Source of the DNA: Holothuria scabra
Taxonomy: Eukaryota; Echinodermata; Holothuroidea; Aspidochirotida; Holothuriidae
Direction of reading: 5' to 3'
DNA: 64,000 nucleotides
NCBI GenBank assembly: GCA_037179385.1
Contig: CM074193.1
Coordinates: 41,634,846-41,698,845, forward strand
The translations under genes and the position numbers were made by a program. Shown one piece after another: positions 12,601 to 24,600 of this stretch. The notes beneath the pieces were generated by a model, which ran no database searches, was not told where the DNA came from, and saw only the letters and a program-made list of their open reading frames with translations. Numbering within the stretch: position 1 is the first letter of the stretch; every line of letters begins with the position of its first letter.

Positions 12601-15600
12601 TCATAGGACATTCCTGAGCTGAGATATTAAATGTTGAAGTTTATTCACTCAAATTAAAATGGTACATTGCACAATAACTTGTGATGTCATTCTTGTACTA
12701 CTCAAATTACAATCTTTGTATTTCTTTGTTTTTCCGAACGTTACTGCACCATGTACCAAGGTGTGATAGCACTCCTATTCTTATGAGGTGGTGTAATTAA
12801 TTCAGCCCTCCATGTGCAACATGCTATGCAAGCAAACAGGAAGTGTTCAAGGTCTTAAAAACATTTGTTAATTTTAAAGGAAAACAAAGCATTTTATGTG
12901 AGTTGTACAACAAGAAAGTCACAAATTATTGCACAATAGACCAATTTGTTTTAAGGGAATAAACTTCAACCTTTTATATCTCAGCTCAGGAATGTCATAT
13001 GAAGATGGGAGTTGGACTGTTAGAATTCTTTTTTCATTTTCTTAAATATATATTTTTAAATTTTTTGACTTGAGGTACACTTTAAATTTATATGGAGAGG
13101 CAAAAATGGAATTTATTTACCTGGAAAACATTACTGAACACCAAATGACTTCCTGGCAAGCAATGCTACATACTCCTTTTTCTAATTACATGCTTAATTT
13201 ATTCTAATCTTCATAGTCTTTGGTTTTCTTCATCAGGTCACTGTGTTTCAAAGGTATCGCAATACTAATACCAAACCCATTGAGGCCAAGTATGTTTTTC
13301 CATTGGATGATGCTGCAGCAGTGTGTGGATTTGAAGCTTTTATCGGAGATAAACACATTGTTGGAGAAGTTAAGGAGAAGGAGAAAGCTCATAAGGAGTA
13401 CAAAGAGGCAGTCAGTCAGGGACATGGTGCATACTTGATGGATGAAGAATCAGCGGTATGTTATGGCATCAGTAGTCTTTCTTTTTTTGTACAAGCTTGG
13501 TTACTGCACAGTAGATAAGTCTGGTTTGTTGAAGTTTGCAAAATCCTTGAACTTTGGTCAAGATGTTTTGCCGTATGGGTAGAAAAGCATAAATACCCAC
13601 GCTATTACTTGAAAGTGTGTTGCTTTACACATGAAAAAATGTACAACTTTTCCTGCAAGCATATTTCTTTATCTTTAATCTTTTTCTTTAGTTTCAAAAG
13701 TGGACTTTAAGGTCCAAGTAAAATGTTGAGAGTTTTGAACTGGAGTACCTTCTAGAATAGGAATTACCTGCCCTAATTTTATGCAGCAGATTTTGTGTGT
13801 AATTATAACCAAGTGGTCTGCCTATAAGGGTGAGTGCTGCAGGTCCATGTAAGTGTAGTGTCACCTTAGTCTTTTGAAATGCAAAATGCTGTAGTGATGA
13901 TTGATATTTTTTAATGGAAATAACATGTCTTTGGTACAATAACGTTTCACATTGCACTATGAGTTTTGCTTGTGATAAAAATGGGTAGATTTCGCTCACT
14001 AGAAATTTGATGGCACTGGTCGTGCTAATTTATTTATTGCATCTGGGCTTTTGTTCACTCATACTTGGTATTAATCCTCAACTCCTACTGGTCCATTGTG
14101 GTCAGGTGACTATGCCTTATCTTCCATATATTGCTACTGAATTAAGTTTGTACAAGGGTATTCTTTGTTAATTGTACAAGAACACTTTTTTATTAACAGT
14201 TATTACTGTTAACCTTTCCACATTTAGTAGAAATGTGGTTATTTATAAACAACATTTTCTCACTTTTCATTCAGTTTTAGGGGAAATCTTGTTTTGTATG
14301 AATGAACAAGGTTAATCAGTACTGGACCTCTGCATTAAATGGAGGATAATGCACTCACAGGGGTTAATGCTATCACTAGATGCACTCCGGCGACGCCCTC
14401 ATGCATCGGTTGCATTAACCCCGATCCTGCATTATCCTCCAGTTAATGCACAGTCTACAACCCTCAACCCACAGGGGCTCATTGTTGAGAGTTTTAGATT
14501 GCAAAAGCCCTGTGTTTTGATGTTTGAGTGGTCTGTGCAGATTATGGACACTATAATGCAATGCACTTTATAGTAACTACACCCCGAATACTTAAATTCA
14601 CTATCAAACTTAATAATTGTCGAAGTCAATTTAATTTTCTGTAGCATGTAAGTTTCTCCATTTTCATATTTATAGGCTATTGTGTTTATTCTTTGTTATT
14701 CATTTAGGTGCAATTCATATAGTGGGATATACTTTGATACTCAGCTAGGTCAACCTTTTAAGAAAACTTTGAAGTAGCCCCTGGACAACCTCAGATGCTC
14801 GTTTCACATAATTTGGTCTTCTTAATGAAGTAAAGCTTTGTAACAACACAGTATAAAATTGCCCTATATGTGCAATGTTATTTATCTGAAACTATTCATT
14901 TTCTAGGAAATCTTTTCAAAAGTTTGTTTCTGTCTAAAACATTTCATACTGAAGTAGTGTTTTTATGTTCTTATGACCTTTGACCTCTCTTAGGATGTCT
15001 TCACTGTGAGTGTTGGGAATTTACCACCCTCTACAGAAGTCATAATCAAGATAATCTATGTTGTAGAATTAAGTGTGGATGATGATCAGATAGTTTTTCA
15101 TCTTCCTGGAAGTCTGGCATCTTGGAGGAAGGAAGGAGCTTTGGCAGAAGAAACTCAGAATGTTACATCAACTGTTACAACTGGAGATGATACAAAGATG
15201 TAAGTTAACTGGACAAACAGTCTCTCCTACGGATAAAAGCCCATAGTGGGCAGGGGGTTGTAGATTTAGAATGTGTCATGAGTTGCTACAACTGGAGATT
15301 TCATTTCATTTCATATATTTGTTTCACCACTCAAGTATATACAATGACATAGTTCAACAAAATTACAGAAGATAAAATGAGAGTGAAAGGAAGTGCAATT
15401 AAAAGCCAATGGCTTGTCGAGAGTGCACTCCCTAAAAGGAAAACAAGAAAAAAAAAAAAAGAAAACTTAACTATCCAACAACAAACTAAAATGACATAAA
15501 CCATCCCAGGAGCAGATAATCCCTACCCACAACAGCAGAGATGGTGCAAAGATGTAAGCTAGCTGGACAAACAGTCTCTCCCAGGTAAAAAAGCCCATAT

Positions 15601-18600
15601 TGGGCAGAACAAATAGTCTATCCCAGGGATAAAAGCACATAATGGGCAGGGTGTGTTGTAGACTTAGAGTTACATCAGTTGTTACAACTGGAGATGATAA
15701 AAAGATGTAAGTTAACTGGACAAACAGTCTCTCCCAGGGATAAAGGGATAAAAGTCCATAATGGTAGTGGGTTGTAGATTTAGAGTGCTACATTAGTTGA
15801 AACAACTGGAGATGATACGAAGATGTAAGTTTGCTAGACAAACAGTCTCTCCCAGGGATAAAAGTCCATAATGGTAGGGGGTTGTAGATTTAGAATGTTA
15901 CATCAATTGTTACAACTGGAGATGATACAAAGATGTAAGTTAACTGGACAAACAGTCTCTCCCAGGGGTAAAAGCCCATAATGGGCAGAAGGTTGTAGAT
16001 TTAGAATGTTACATCAATTGTTACAACTGGAGATGATACAAAGACGTAAGTTAACTGGACAAATAGTGTCTCCCAGGGATAAAGGGATAAAAGTCCATAA
16101 TGGTAGGGGGTTGTAGATTTAGAATGTTACATCAATTGTTACAACTGGAGATGATACAAAGATGTAAGTTAACTGGACAAACAGTCTCTCCCAGGGGTAA
16201 AAGCCCATAATGGGCAGAAGGTTGTAGATTTAGAATGTTACATCAATTGTTACAACTGGAGATGATACAAAGATGTAAGTTAACTGGACAAATAGTCTCT
16301 CCCAGGGATAAAGGGATAAAAGTCCCTAATGGTAGGGGGTTGTAGTTTTAGAGTGTTACATTAGTTGTAACAACTGGAGATGATACAAAGATGTAAGTTA
16401 ACTGGACAAACAGTCTCTCCCAGGGATAAAAGCCCATAATGGGCAGAAGGTTGTAGATTTAGAATGCTACATCAGTTGTTACAACTGGAGATGATACAAA
16501 GACGTAAGTTAACTAGACAAATAGTGTCTCCCAGGGATAAAGGGATAAAAGTCCATAATGGTAGGGGGTTGTAGATTTAGAGTGTTACATTAGTTGTAAC
16601 AACTGGAGATGATACAAAGATGTAAGTTAACTGGACAAACAGTCTCTCCCAGGGGTAAAAGCCCATAATGGGCAGAAGGTTATAGATTTAGAATGTTACA
16701 TCAATTGTTACAACTGGAGATGATACAAAGACGTAAGTTAACTGGACAAATAGTCTCTCCCAGGGATAAAAGTCCATAATGGTAGGGGGTTGTAGATTTA
16801 GAATGTGACATCAGTTGTTACAACTGGAGATGACGCAAAGATGTAAGTTTACTAGACAAACAGTGTTTCCTAGGGACAATGGTGTAGGAGATGTATTTGT
16901 GTTTTGTGTTGTTGGAATTTATTTGTATCTACATGCCAATGGTTTATTATGTACTATTGTGTGACACCTGTGAGGTGCATGGTGTGTTAAATGTTTGGAC
17001 AGTTGTGTAAACTTGATCAATATTTAAACCATTGAGTAGGGGTATGTGCTGTGTTTGTATATGTATGTGTGTTTTGAATTACAACAGAATTCTTTTTCTT
17101 AAGAATTTTATTTTTCTTTTACAGAAAGTTCGAAATGTCCTTATCAATGGAGATGCCATTTGATATCAATACTATCAGCTGCTCTACTCATGATATCAAA
17201 ATTAAAGTAAGTCAGTGCAGGTTTCTTCACATTTATCCAATAAAAACAACAAAAAAAGTGGTGTTGTGAGCAATCTCAAAAGTTGAAGGGGGAAGGGGGT
17301 TCATGATAGTGTACATAGAAATATTGTTGACATATCATGTTGTTCTTAGCGACCTTTCTTGTTCACAGAACCTCTATACAAGAATAGATGGGAAGCAAGC
17401 ATGATGGGAGAGAACAATAGCATTTTTAGTTGGGAGAATGCCTCTCCATGTTTTGCCCTAAACCCCTCATGCCATCTCTCTCAGCACCATTAGTGGAAAA
17501 AAGGACAAAGTCTAAAATTTTATAGAGTATTATGAGAGGGAAATTTTCATGTCACATCAAGGGTCATAAACACATTTTATTTTGATACTATTGCAATGTT
17601 ATACAGGACAGTTGTTCATTTATTACATCCAGTCAGACTTTATGTCACTTAAATGATATACAAAGCCACTTAAATGGAGTATGTTCTCTCGGGCTGTGTT
17701 CTATTCAGAGCAGAAAACTTTGTTTTCATATAGTGGAAGAGCTTTCCACTTAGCCTTGAATCATTTCCACTTAAGGCAAGCAACATTTGTTTGAATATTT
17801 TACTTTCTAGAGGACTGCTGCTAAGGCATGCATCACTTTAGCAGAGGGTGAAGACTGCCTGAAGGAAGGCTTCCATCTTTCTGTAAAACTACATAAAATA
17901 CACCAACCACACATGTGGGTCGAGCAGAACCCTAATGACAAAGATAGCCAGGTACTTTTGATTTATTTTGACATAATTTGAAGCAAAGTTTTACTGGTGT
18001 ATAAGCTTGCATTTCTTGAATATTTTACTATCGGAGTTATAGCTAGCAGGATAGAAGCTACATTGTATTTGATGATTATTGGGAAATTTTCAAAAGGTTT
18101 TGTAAATTGAGTCCCATACTTACAAGACTGGTAAACTAATTCATTCATGGGTATGGAAACATAACACTGGTGTTCGAATAATGTTCATGCAGTTTCCCAC
18201 TTGCAGATTTTTCTTATATTAAATCAGGGAGCTGTTATTTGAATGGAGAAAGAACGCTTTGAAATGAGGGCCACTCAGTAATCCATCTTCTGTATTGTTC
18301 TTGGCATTTCTATTATGCTTGTACGGGATTATTAGGAAGACACAAAAAGGCATTTGTTGTCTGCTATGGTTAGAGTAGGACCGGAAGGTTTTTTGCAGAG
18401 CATTGCCAGTAGTCAGGTAAATATAGGTAAAATTCGGTCTTTCGAAGCTAGGAGACAAGTATGAAGAAATATCAGCTCGGTCACATGTTGAAATCTGAAC
18501 AAGAATTTACATCTGGCTATTTCTGGTAACCTGAGGAAATGTCTGATCTTGTTGTCAAAAGTTAAAGTTTAGACTTTTTCCCCTACAGCTTGTATGCATG

Positions 18601-21600
18601 TCATGCCATTTAGAGGGAAGGGCCAATGGAATTCATTTGTCTTCAGTTGAACAGTCGTTTCGAGTGAGATTGCATCTGTTTTAAAACTGTTGGCAGTACT
18701 AACCTACCTATCAAAGCATTGTTCTGCATGAGCCACTTGTCTAAGGATTAGTTGCCTTGAATGAGATGGTGTCTCAGGAATGATATTGAAGTGAAGGAAG
18801 GAAATACCTTTGTGGCAATCATACAGCTTATCTTTATTCCTTTAAGTGGGCCTTAAAGAAAGTATTAGCATAAATTAAAATTTCTGTTACATCTCCTTCC
18901 AAATAATAGCTCCCTGATTATATAATCCTTCACTATGTACAGCTATTACATAATTTATCCAGTGTTGATATTATTTAAATTACTGTACAACATATGAGAA
19001 GACAATACCATTTGGGTTGGTCTTTTGTGGAAAGGTCATTTTTAAATGTATTTTCCATTTTTAAAGTCCCATGCAAGCAGACTTCATGATGGCTTTTAGT
19101 CTCTTCTGTTTATTATACAAGTTGGTTTATGATATCAGCCATTTGTTTTGTTCAATCTTACTATCTGCTCATCAGGCCTGCATGTTGAAATTTTACGCGG
19201 AGTTTAAAGTCCATTGTCATAAGACACCAGATGTCACTGTGGTATTGGACTGTTCCAATTCAATGAAGGGGGAAAGTTTTGAACATGCAAAGAAAGTTTG
19301 TTACATGATTGTTTCTCTTATGCCAAAGAGCTACACATTCAACCTAGTTAAGTTTGGAACAAGTAAGTTATCGGGTCTTTGACTGAAAGGGCAAGAGCAG
19401 TCACCCCAACTTGAAGTAGTGTAGAAGACTGTCTTGTTTCAGATTTGTTGCGACAGGGAGACCTGTGTTATCCTTGAGTGCATTGTGAGAACATAAGAGA
19501 TCTGAGTGTGGCTACCCAGTACAGCCCTCCAGAACCCTGTCAGCAGATTGCTGTTTTCATTTTTCTGACCTTTCTTTTCATTAGGCCTGCATGTTGACAT
19601 TTTATCCTGAATTTGAAGTCCCTCGACTCAGGAAACCAGATGTCACTGTGGTATTGGACTGTTCCAATTCAATGAAGGGGGAAAGTTTTGAACATGCAAA
19701 GAAAGTTTGTTACATGATTGCTTCTTTTATGCCAAAGAACTACACATTCAACCTCGTTAAGTTTGGAACAAGTAAGTGACAGGATCCTTTTCATGCAGAA
19801 ATATTTCTGAGACAATTTTTCATTTATATTTTTTAAAAGTTACCTTTTTTCTCCTTTCAGCAAAGAATTACTGAATCCCCATCTACTTAATCATATATTG
19901 GCCAAAAACATATATTTGTATGACAATGCCAGTGCAGGGCAAATGTATGATCGTCACTGCTATCCCCCAAAAATTTGACAAATGTTCCAGTTGTATGAAG
20001 GTGTTCAGGCTTTTAGCTGCATGTTTTATCTTTCCAACCTTTTTGTTACATTGTATGGCACGCCAAAAGGCTCACCAAATATGATGATGTTCTAAAAATA
20101 CACGTTCATGTACTAAAATTACACGTTCATGTACTAAAATTACACGTTCATGTACCAAAAATATACGATGATGTACTAACTTCATATGATCATGATGTAA
20201 ATTTACACCATCATGTACTAAAACCATAAGTTCATCATGTTAAATGTTACGTTGTACATGTAAAATCACACGTTGTACATCTTCAAACACACGATTTCAT
20301 ACGATCATGTACTAAATGTCAGTACAGGATCGTATGAAATCAGTACACGATCGTATGAAATCAGTACATGAACCGTAAGCAAACAGTACATGAACGTATG
20401 AAATCTGTACATGATCGTAAGCAGTTAGTACATGAACGTGTACTTTTACTACATCAAATTCGGTGAGCCTTTTGGCGGACTTCTGGTACGCCGAAAGGCT
20501 CACTCTGTATGGCGTGCGGAAGAGACAATAATAACATGATGATCTTACGTTTTTACATGTACAAGGTGTGTTTTAAGATGTACAACGTGTGATTTTACAT
20601 CTACAACGTAACATTTAACATGATGAACTTATGGTTTTAGTACATGATGGTGTAAATTTACATCATGATCATATGAAGTTAGTACATCATCGTATATTTT
20701 TGGTACATGAACGTGTAATTTTAGTACATGAACGTGTTTTTTTAGAACATCATCATATTTGGTGAGCCTTTTGGCGTGCCATAACATTGTTCATGAACAA
20801 ATTGATCATAGTACAGAATGGACTTAACCCTTTGAGCTTTCAGGTTCATTTGTATTTTTCATCACATGCCCCTGACACACTCAATGTTACTAAAAAATAT
20901 TCCTTTTTGAAGATGTTTTCTGTTGAAAGTGAATACATGTAGGGAGTCTTTGCACAATTAATGACATAGAAACACCCTGTAAAAGACCTCAAAACCAGGG
21001 TTTTTGGAGTATTGGGTCAGTTAGCTTAATAATATGTTCACATGAAGAAATGAGTGCAATATAAGTGCTGTAAAAATAATACTAACTTCACCATGAAGTA
21101 GCTCCATAGTTGGAATGACGTTTGTTTTTGTTTAGTGTACCTCATGGTTTCTAAAATTATGGTTAATATACATACCTCTGTAATGTTGATCACAATTGGT
21201 TGTACTCATGTTTTCTGTTTACTGTATATAAGGAAGAGTTTTCAGATGTAGCACTGATTTCATACATAAAAGTCATAAAAATTTATCTTTTCCTTGCACA
21301 AAGTCCTGGCTACAGAGATTAATGTGGGATACCTATGAGAGTAGAGTTGTAAATAATTTCTGTATTTCAATTCAAATCATAAATACTGTGGACAAAAAGG
21401 ATAAGAAAAGAAAGCTGTCCAGTTGAATGAATGGCATTTTTAATTTTCCAACATCCTGCGAAAGCAATGTTGTTCTGCATTAAATTTAAAAGCCTGGCAA
21501 TAAGGGCTGTCAATTCTTAGAACTTAAGAAGGTTCTGGGGTTTTGAAGATTTGTGCCCCTCACTTTGCTCTTTTTGATTTGAACTGAAAGCAATTTTTAG

Positions 21601-24600
21601 AGTTTAAAGCTAAGCTAAGATGCAAAAACTTACTTATTTCTGGAAATGTGTCTCAAAAAGGTTATGGAACTTTCAATTTTAAACAAATTTTTATAAATTT
21701 GTGTTTCAGATTTCAAAGAGTTGTACTCTTCCTCTCGCCTATCCTCTGAGATTGATCTTGATGAACTGAAAGACTTTTTAGCCAAAGCATCTTCCGCAGA
21801 GGGCAATACTGATGTTTGGCGACCTCTTCATTCTCACTACCTTCTTGAAGGTAAAAAGTTGCGCAATGTGTTTATCATCTCTGATGGTCATATCAGTAAC
21901 GAGATGGAGACGTTGAAAAGCATTACAAAAAATTCTTCTCACACTCGAATTTTTACTTTTGGAGTAAGGTATGACAAGTTTATATTTTTACTAAGATAGT
22001 CAATTTTTTGAGTCCCTGCATTACCTACTGTATAATAAAGGTACAAAGTTTGTACATCTCTTTTGAAGAACATACTGTAACATTGTGTGTTTGTATATGT
22101 GTGTATAACACAAATCAGCCAGTTTTTCTGTATTTATGAAGTATTCATGAATCAAAAATGATGTAAATATGTAATGAATATTCATTTTCACAACAAAGTT
22201 ACAACTGTAACATTGTTCTATGACCAAACTGCCTGCACACAGTAAGTCAACAGGAATTCTTCATTCATTCTTCATCTTGAAGCAGGACAAGTAACACACG
22301 TAATCCCATTGACAATGTTCTTTTGGATTGCATCCTTATTAAACATACTTAAGTTAATTTTCTGTTGATTATTTATGATTTATTTTTGTTGTGATTGAAT
22401 TAATAAATAGTGAATATCGTACAGATTTTACTCAGTTGAAGAAGGGTTCTTTCATAGCATTGGCTTTTACAAGTGTGGCCAATTAGTACGTGTTACATAC
22501 TCATCTGCTGAGCATGCAAGACCCGGAGAACTTAAGTTGGGATGTTGGGAATAATCCAGCTCTTTGTGAAGTTTTTATTTAGACCAGTAAAGTATTTTCA
22601 AAATAATGTGAACCAAAAAGTAATGTTTACATTGCATCAGTGTGCAGCAATTTACATTGTATCATATGAAAAACTGTAATAAAACTGAAGTGGACATTTT
22701 TGTGCTTCATTGTGGAAGACCAAAACGGTTTTGAAATCATCCTGCTTTTAAGTGTTTCAGAGTACAGAGTGTCCATGTGGTTGTAATATTGTATAATGCA
22801 TTTTTTCCTGGGATACTTTTCTTTTATTTTTCTAGCACAACTTGCAACAAACATATGTTGAAAATAATGGCTCGTAGTGGAGCAGGATCCTTCGAATTCT
22901 TTGATGGAAAAACCAAGTCAGCTTGGCAAAGAAAGGTAAAAGATATTCAGTAATACTATGCAGATATGCATATCAGTGAGTACCATGCTTATTAGTGAAT
23001 ACTATGCAATTAGAAAGAGTTACTTATAAAACCATTGCCCCCTCCCACCCACCCACCCCCCCCCCAAAAAAAAAAACAAAAACAAAACAAAACAAGGAGA
23101 TTCACCATGCCAAAAAATGTTAAATGTGTTCCCACCTCAGTTTGAGCCAGCAGGCAATCAGATCTGGATCAATTTGCAAATTGGAATGCTCTCCTTCCTA
23201 GGATCAGATCCCAATAGCTTGATGGCTGTTTTGGGAAGCATCAGATCACACACAGGTGATCAAGAAAACAAGTAGAAACAATAGGGAGTCAAGATGACCT
23301 GAGATCTATGATTTACTTCCGCAGAGCAGCTCCCTGTGCCACACAAACTTGTGTAAACATATGACCTGTATGCAAAATTTCAATGATGCAACTTTCTGTC
23401 ACTTGAATCTGAGGAGGCGATCAGCTTTTGAACAAGCAATGATAATGGGAACACTCTTGCGGTTGGTCACAAAGTTTTCCAGTTGATTGAGCTTTGGCGA
23501 TCAGTATCAAGGGATCATATGAACATGGGCCTTATCTCTTCAGTGGTTATACATGTGAGATTATGGAAGTAGAATTTCTAAAATAATAGTAAGCAAATGA
23601 AGTGGGTAGATTTTACTTGTCTTAAAGGTTTGCAGGCAGCTTTCATTTTGAATCTGTATGGTACATGACATTGTGTTATAGGAAACAGGAAATGCTATTT
23701 ACTTACACAGCTATCGTTATTAAGCTGTGAATATGTTTACGTTTTTTCTTGCACAGGTAAAGAATCAACTACAAAGAGCAGGGCAGCCGTCAGTAAACTC
23801 TTTGGCGGTTAAGTGGCACCAGTTTGATACTTATGCTCCAAAACCTCGTCAGGCCCCTCGTCACTTGGGAGCCCTTTTCAGTGGAACACGTCTGGTAGTG
23901 TTCGGTTTTGTGCCATATTGCACTTCGGTATGTCTTCCATGTTTTCCTATTTAATATTGATACATTACAGGAACTCCTTTGCTTGAAAATTTCGATCTTA
24001 TGTTTTAGTAATTTGATGTTTATCTCTTACCTAGTCCAGTTTCATTTAGTCTTGGACATCCTGACATAACCACAAATAAACAATTTTTTTACTTTGCACT
24101 GGGAGTATGACCTTTTGTGTAACCAACAGGACAAAAGTTCCTCACTGGCCAGGTATTAAGTGTTATTCTAGAAGTGGTAACACTCTCTTGCAACAAAGAA
24201 ATATTGCTGATATTAAGTTGGATTTCATCACATCTGCCCTCCTCTTTGTGAGGTCTAGGTCTAGTGTTCTGATTTTAAAACAGAACTTCCTATTGTATTA
24301 TGGACTAGGTCTTTAGCACAGACAGTAAGCAAAGAGTTACAGACAGATAGCCATCAGCTAAAGTAAAATTGTTGGTGGGGGAATATAGTTTGCAGTTTTC
24401 AAGGATTGGAAATTGGCAAAGTAGCTCACTTTACACATGCACATAGAGTGTTTGGTTATACTGTATGACCATGTGTAATAACCAGAGTATGTTCTAATTA
24501 AGTTGAACAAGGTTGTGTCTGCACGTGAAGAAGCTTAGGTCAGTTTTTAAACAAATTAGAAGATGAATTGTTGGGAATGCAGGGAAATGTGTTTTTTAAC

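Noticed and set aside
13204..13425. Minus-strand and second-frame open frames over exon 13
   Set aside because: The + strand frame matches the VIT domain of PARP4 almost residue by residue; the others are shadows.
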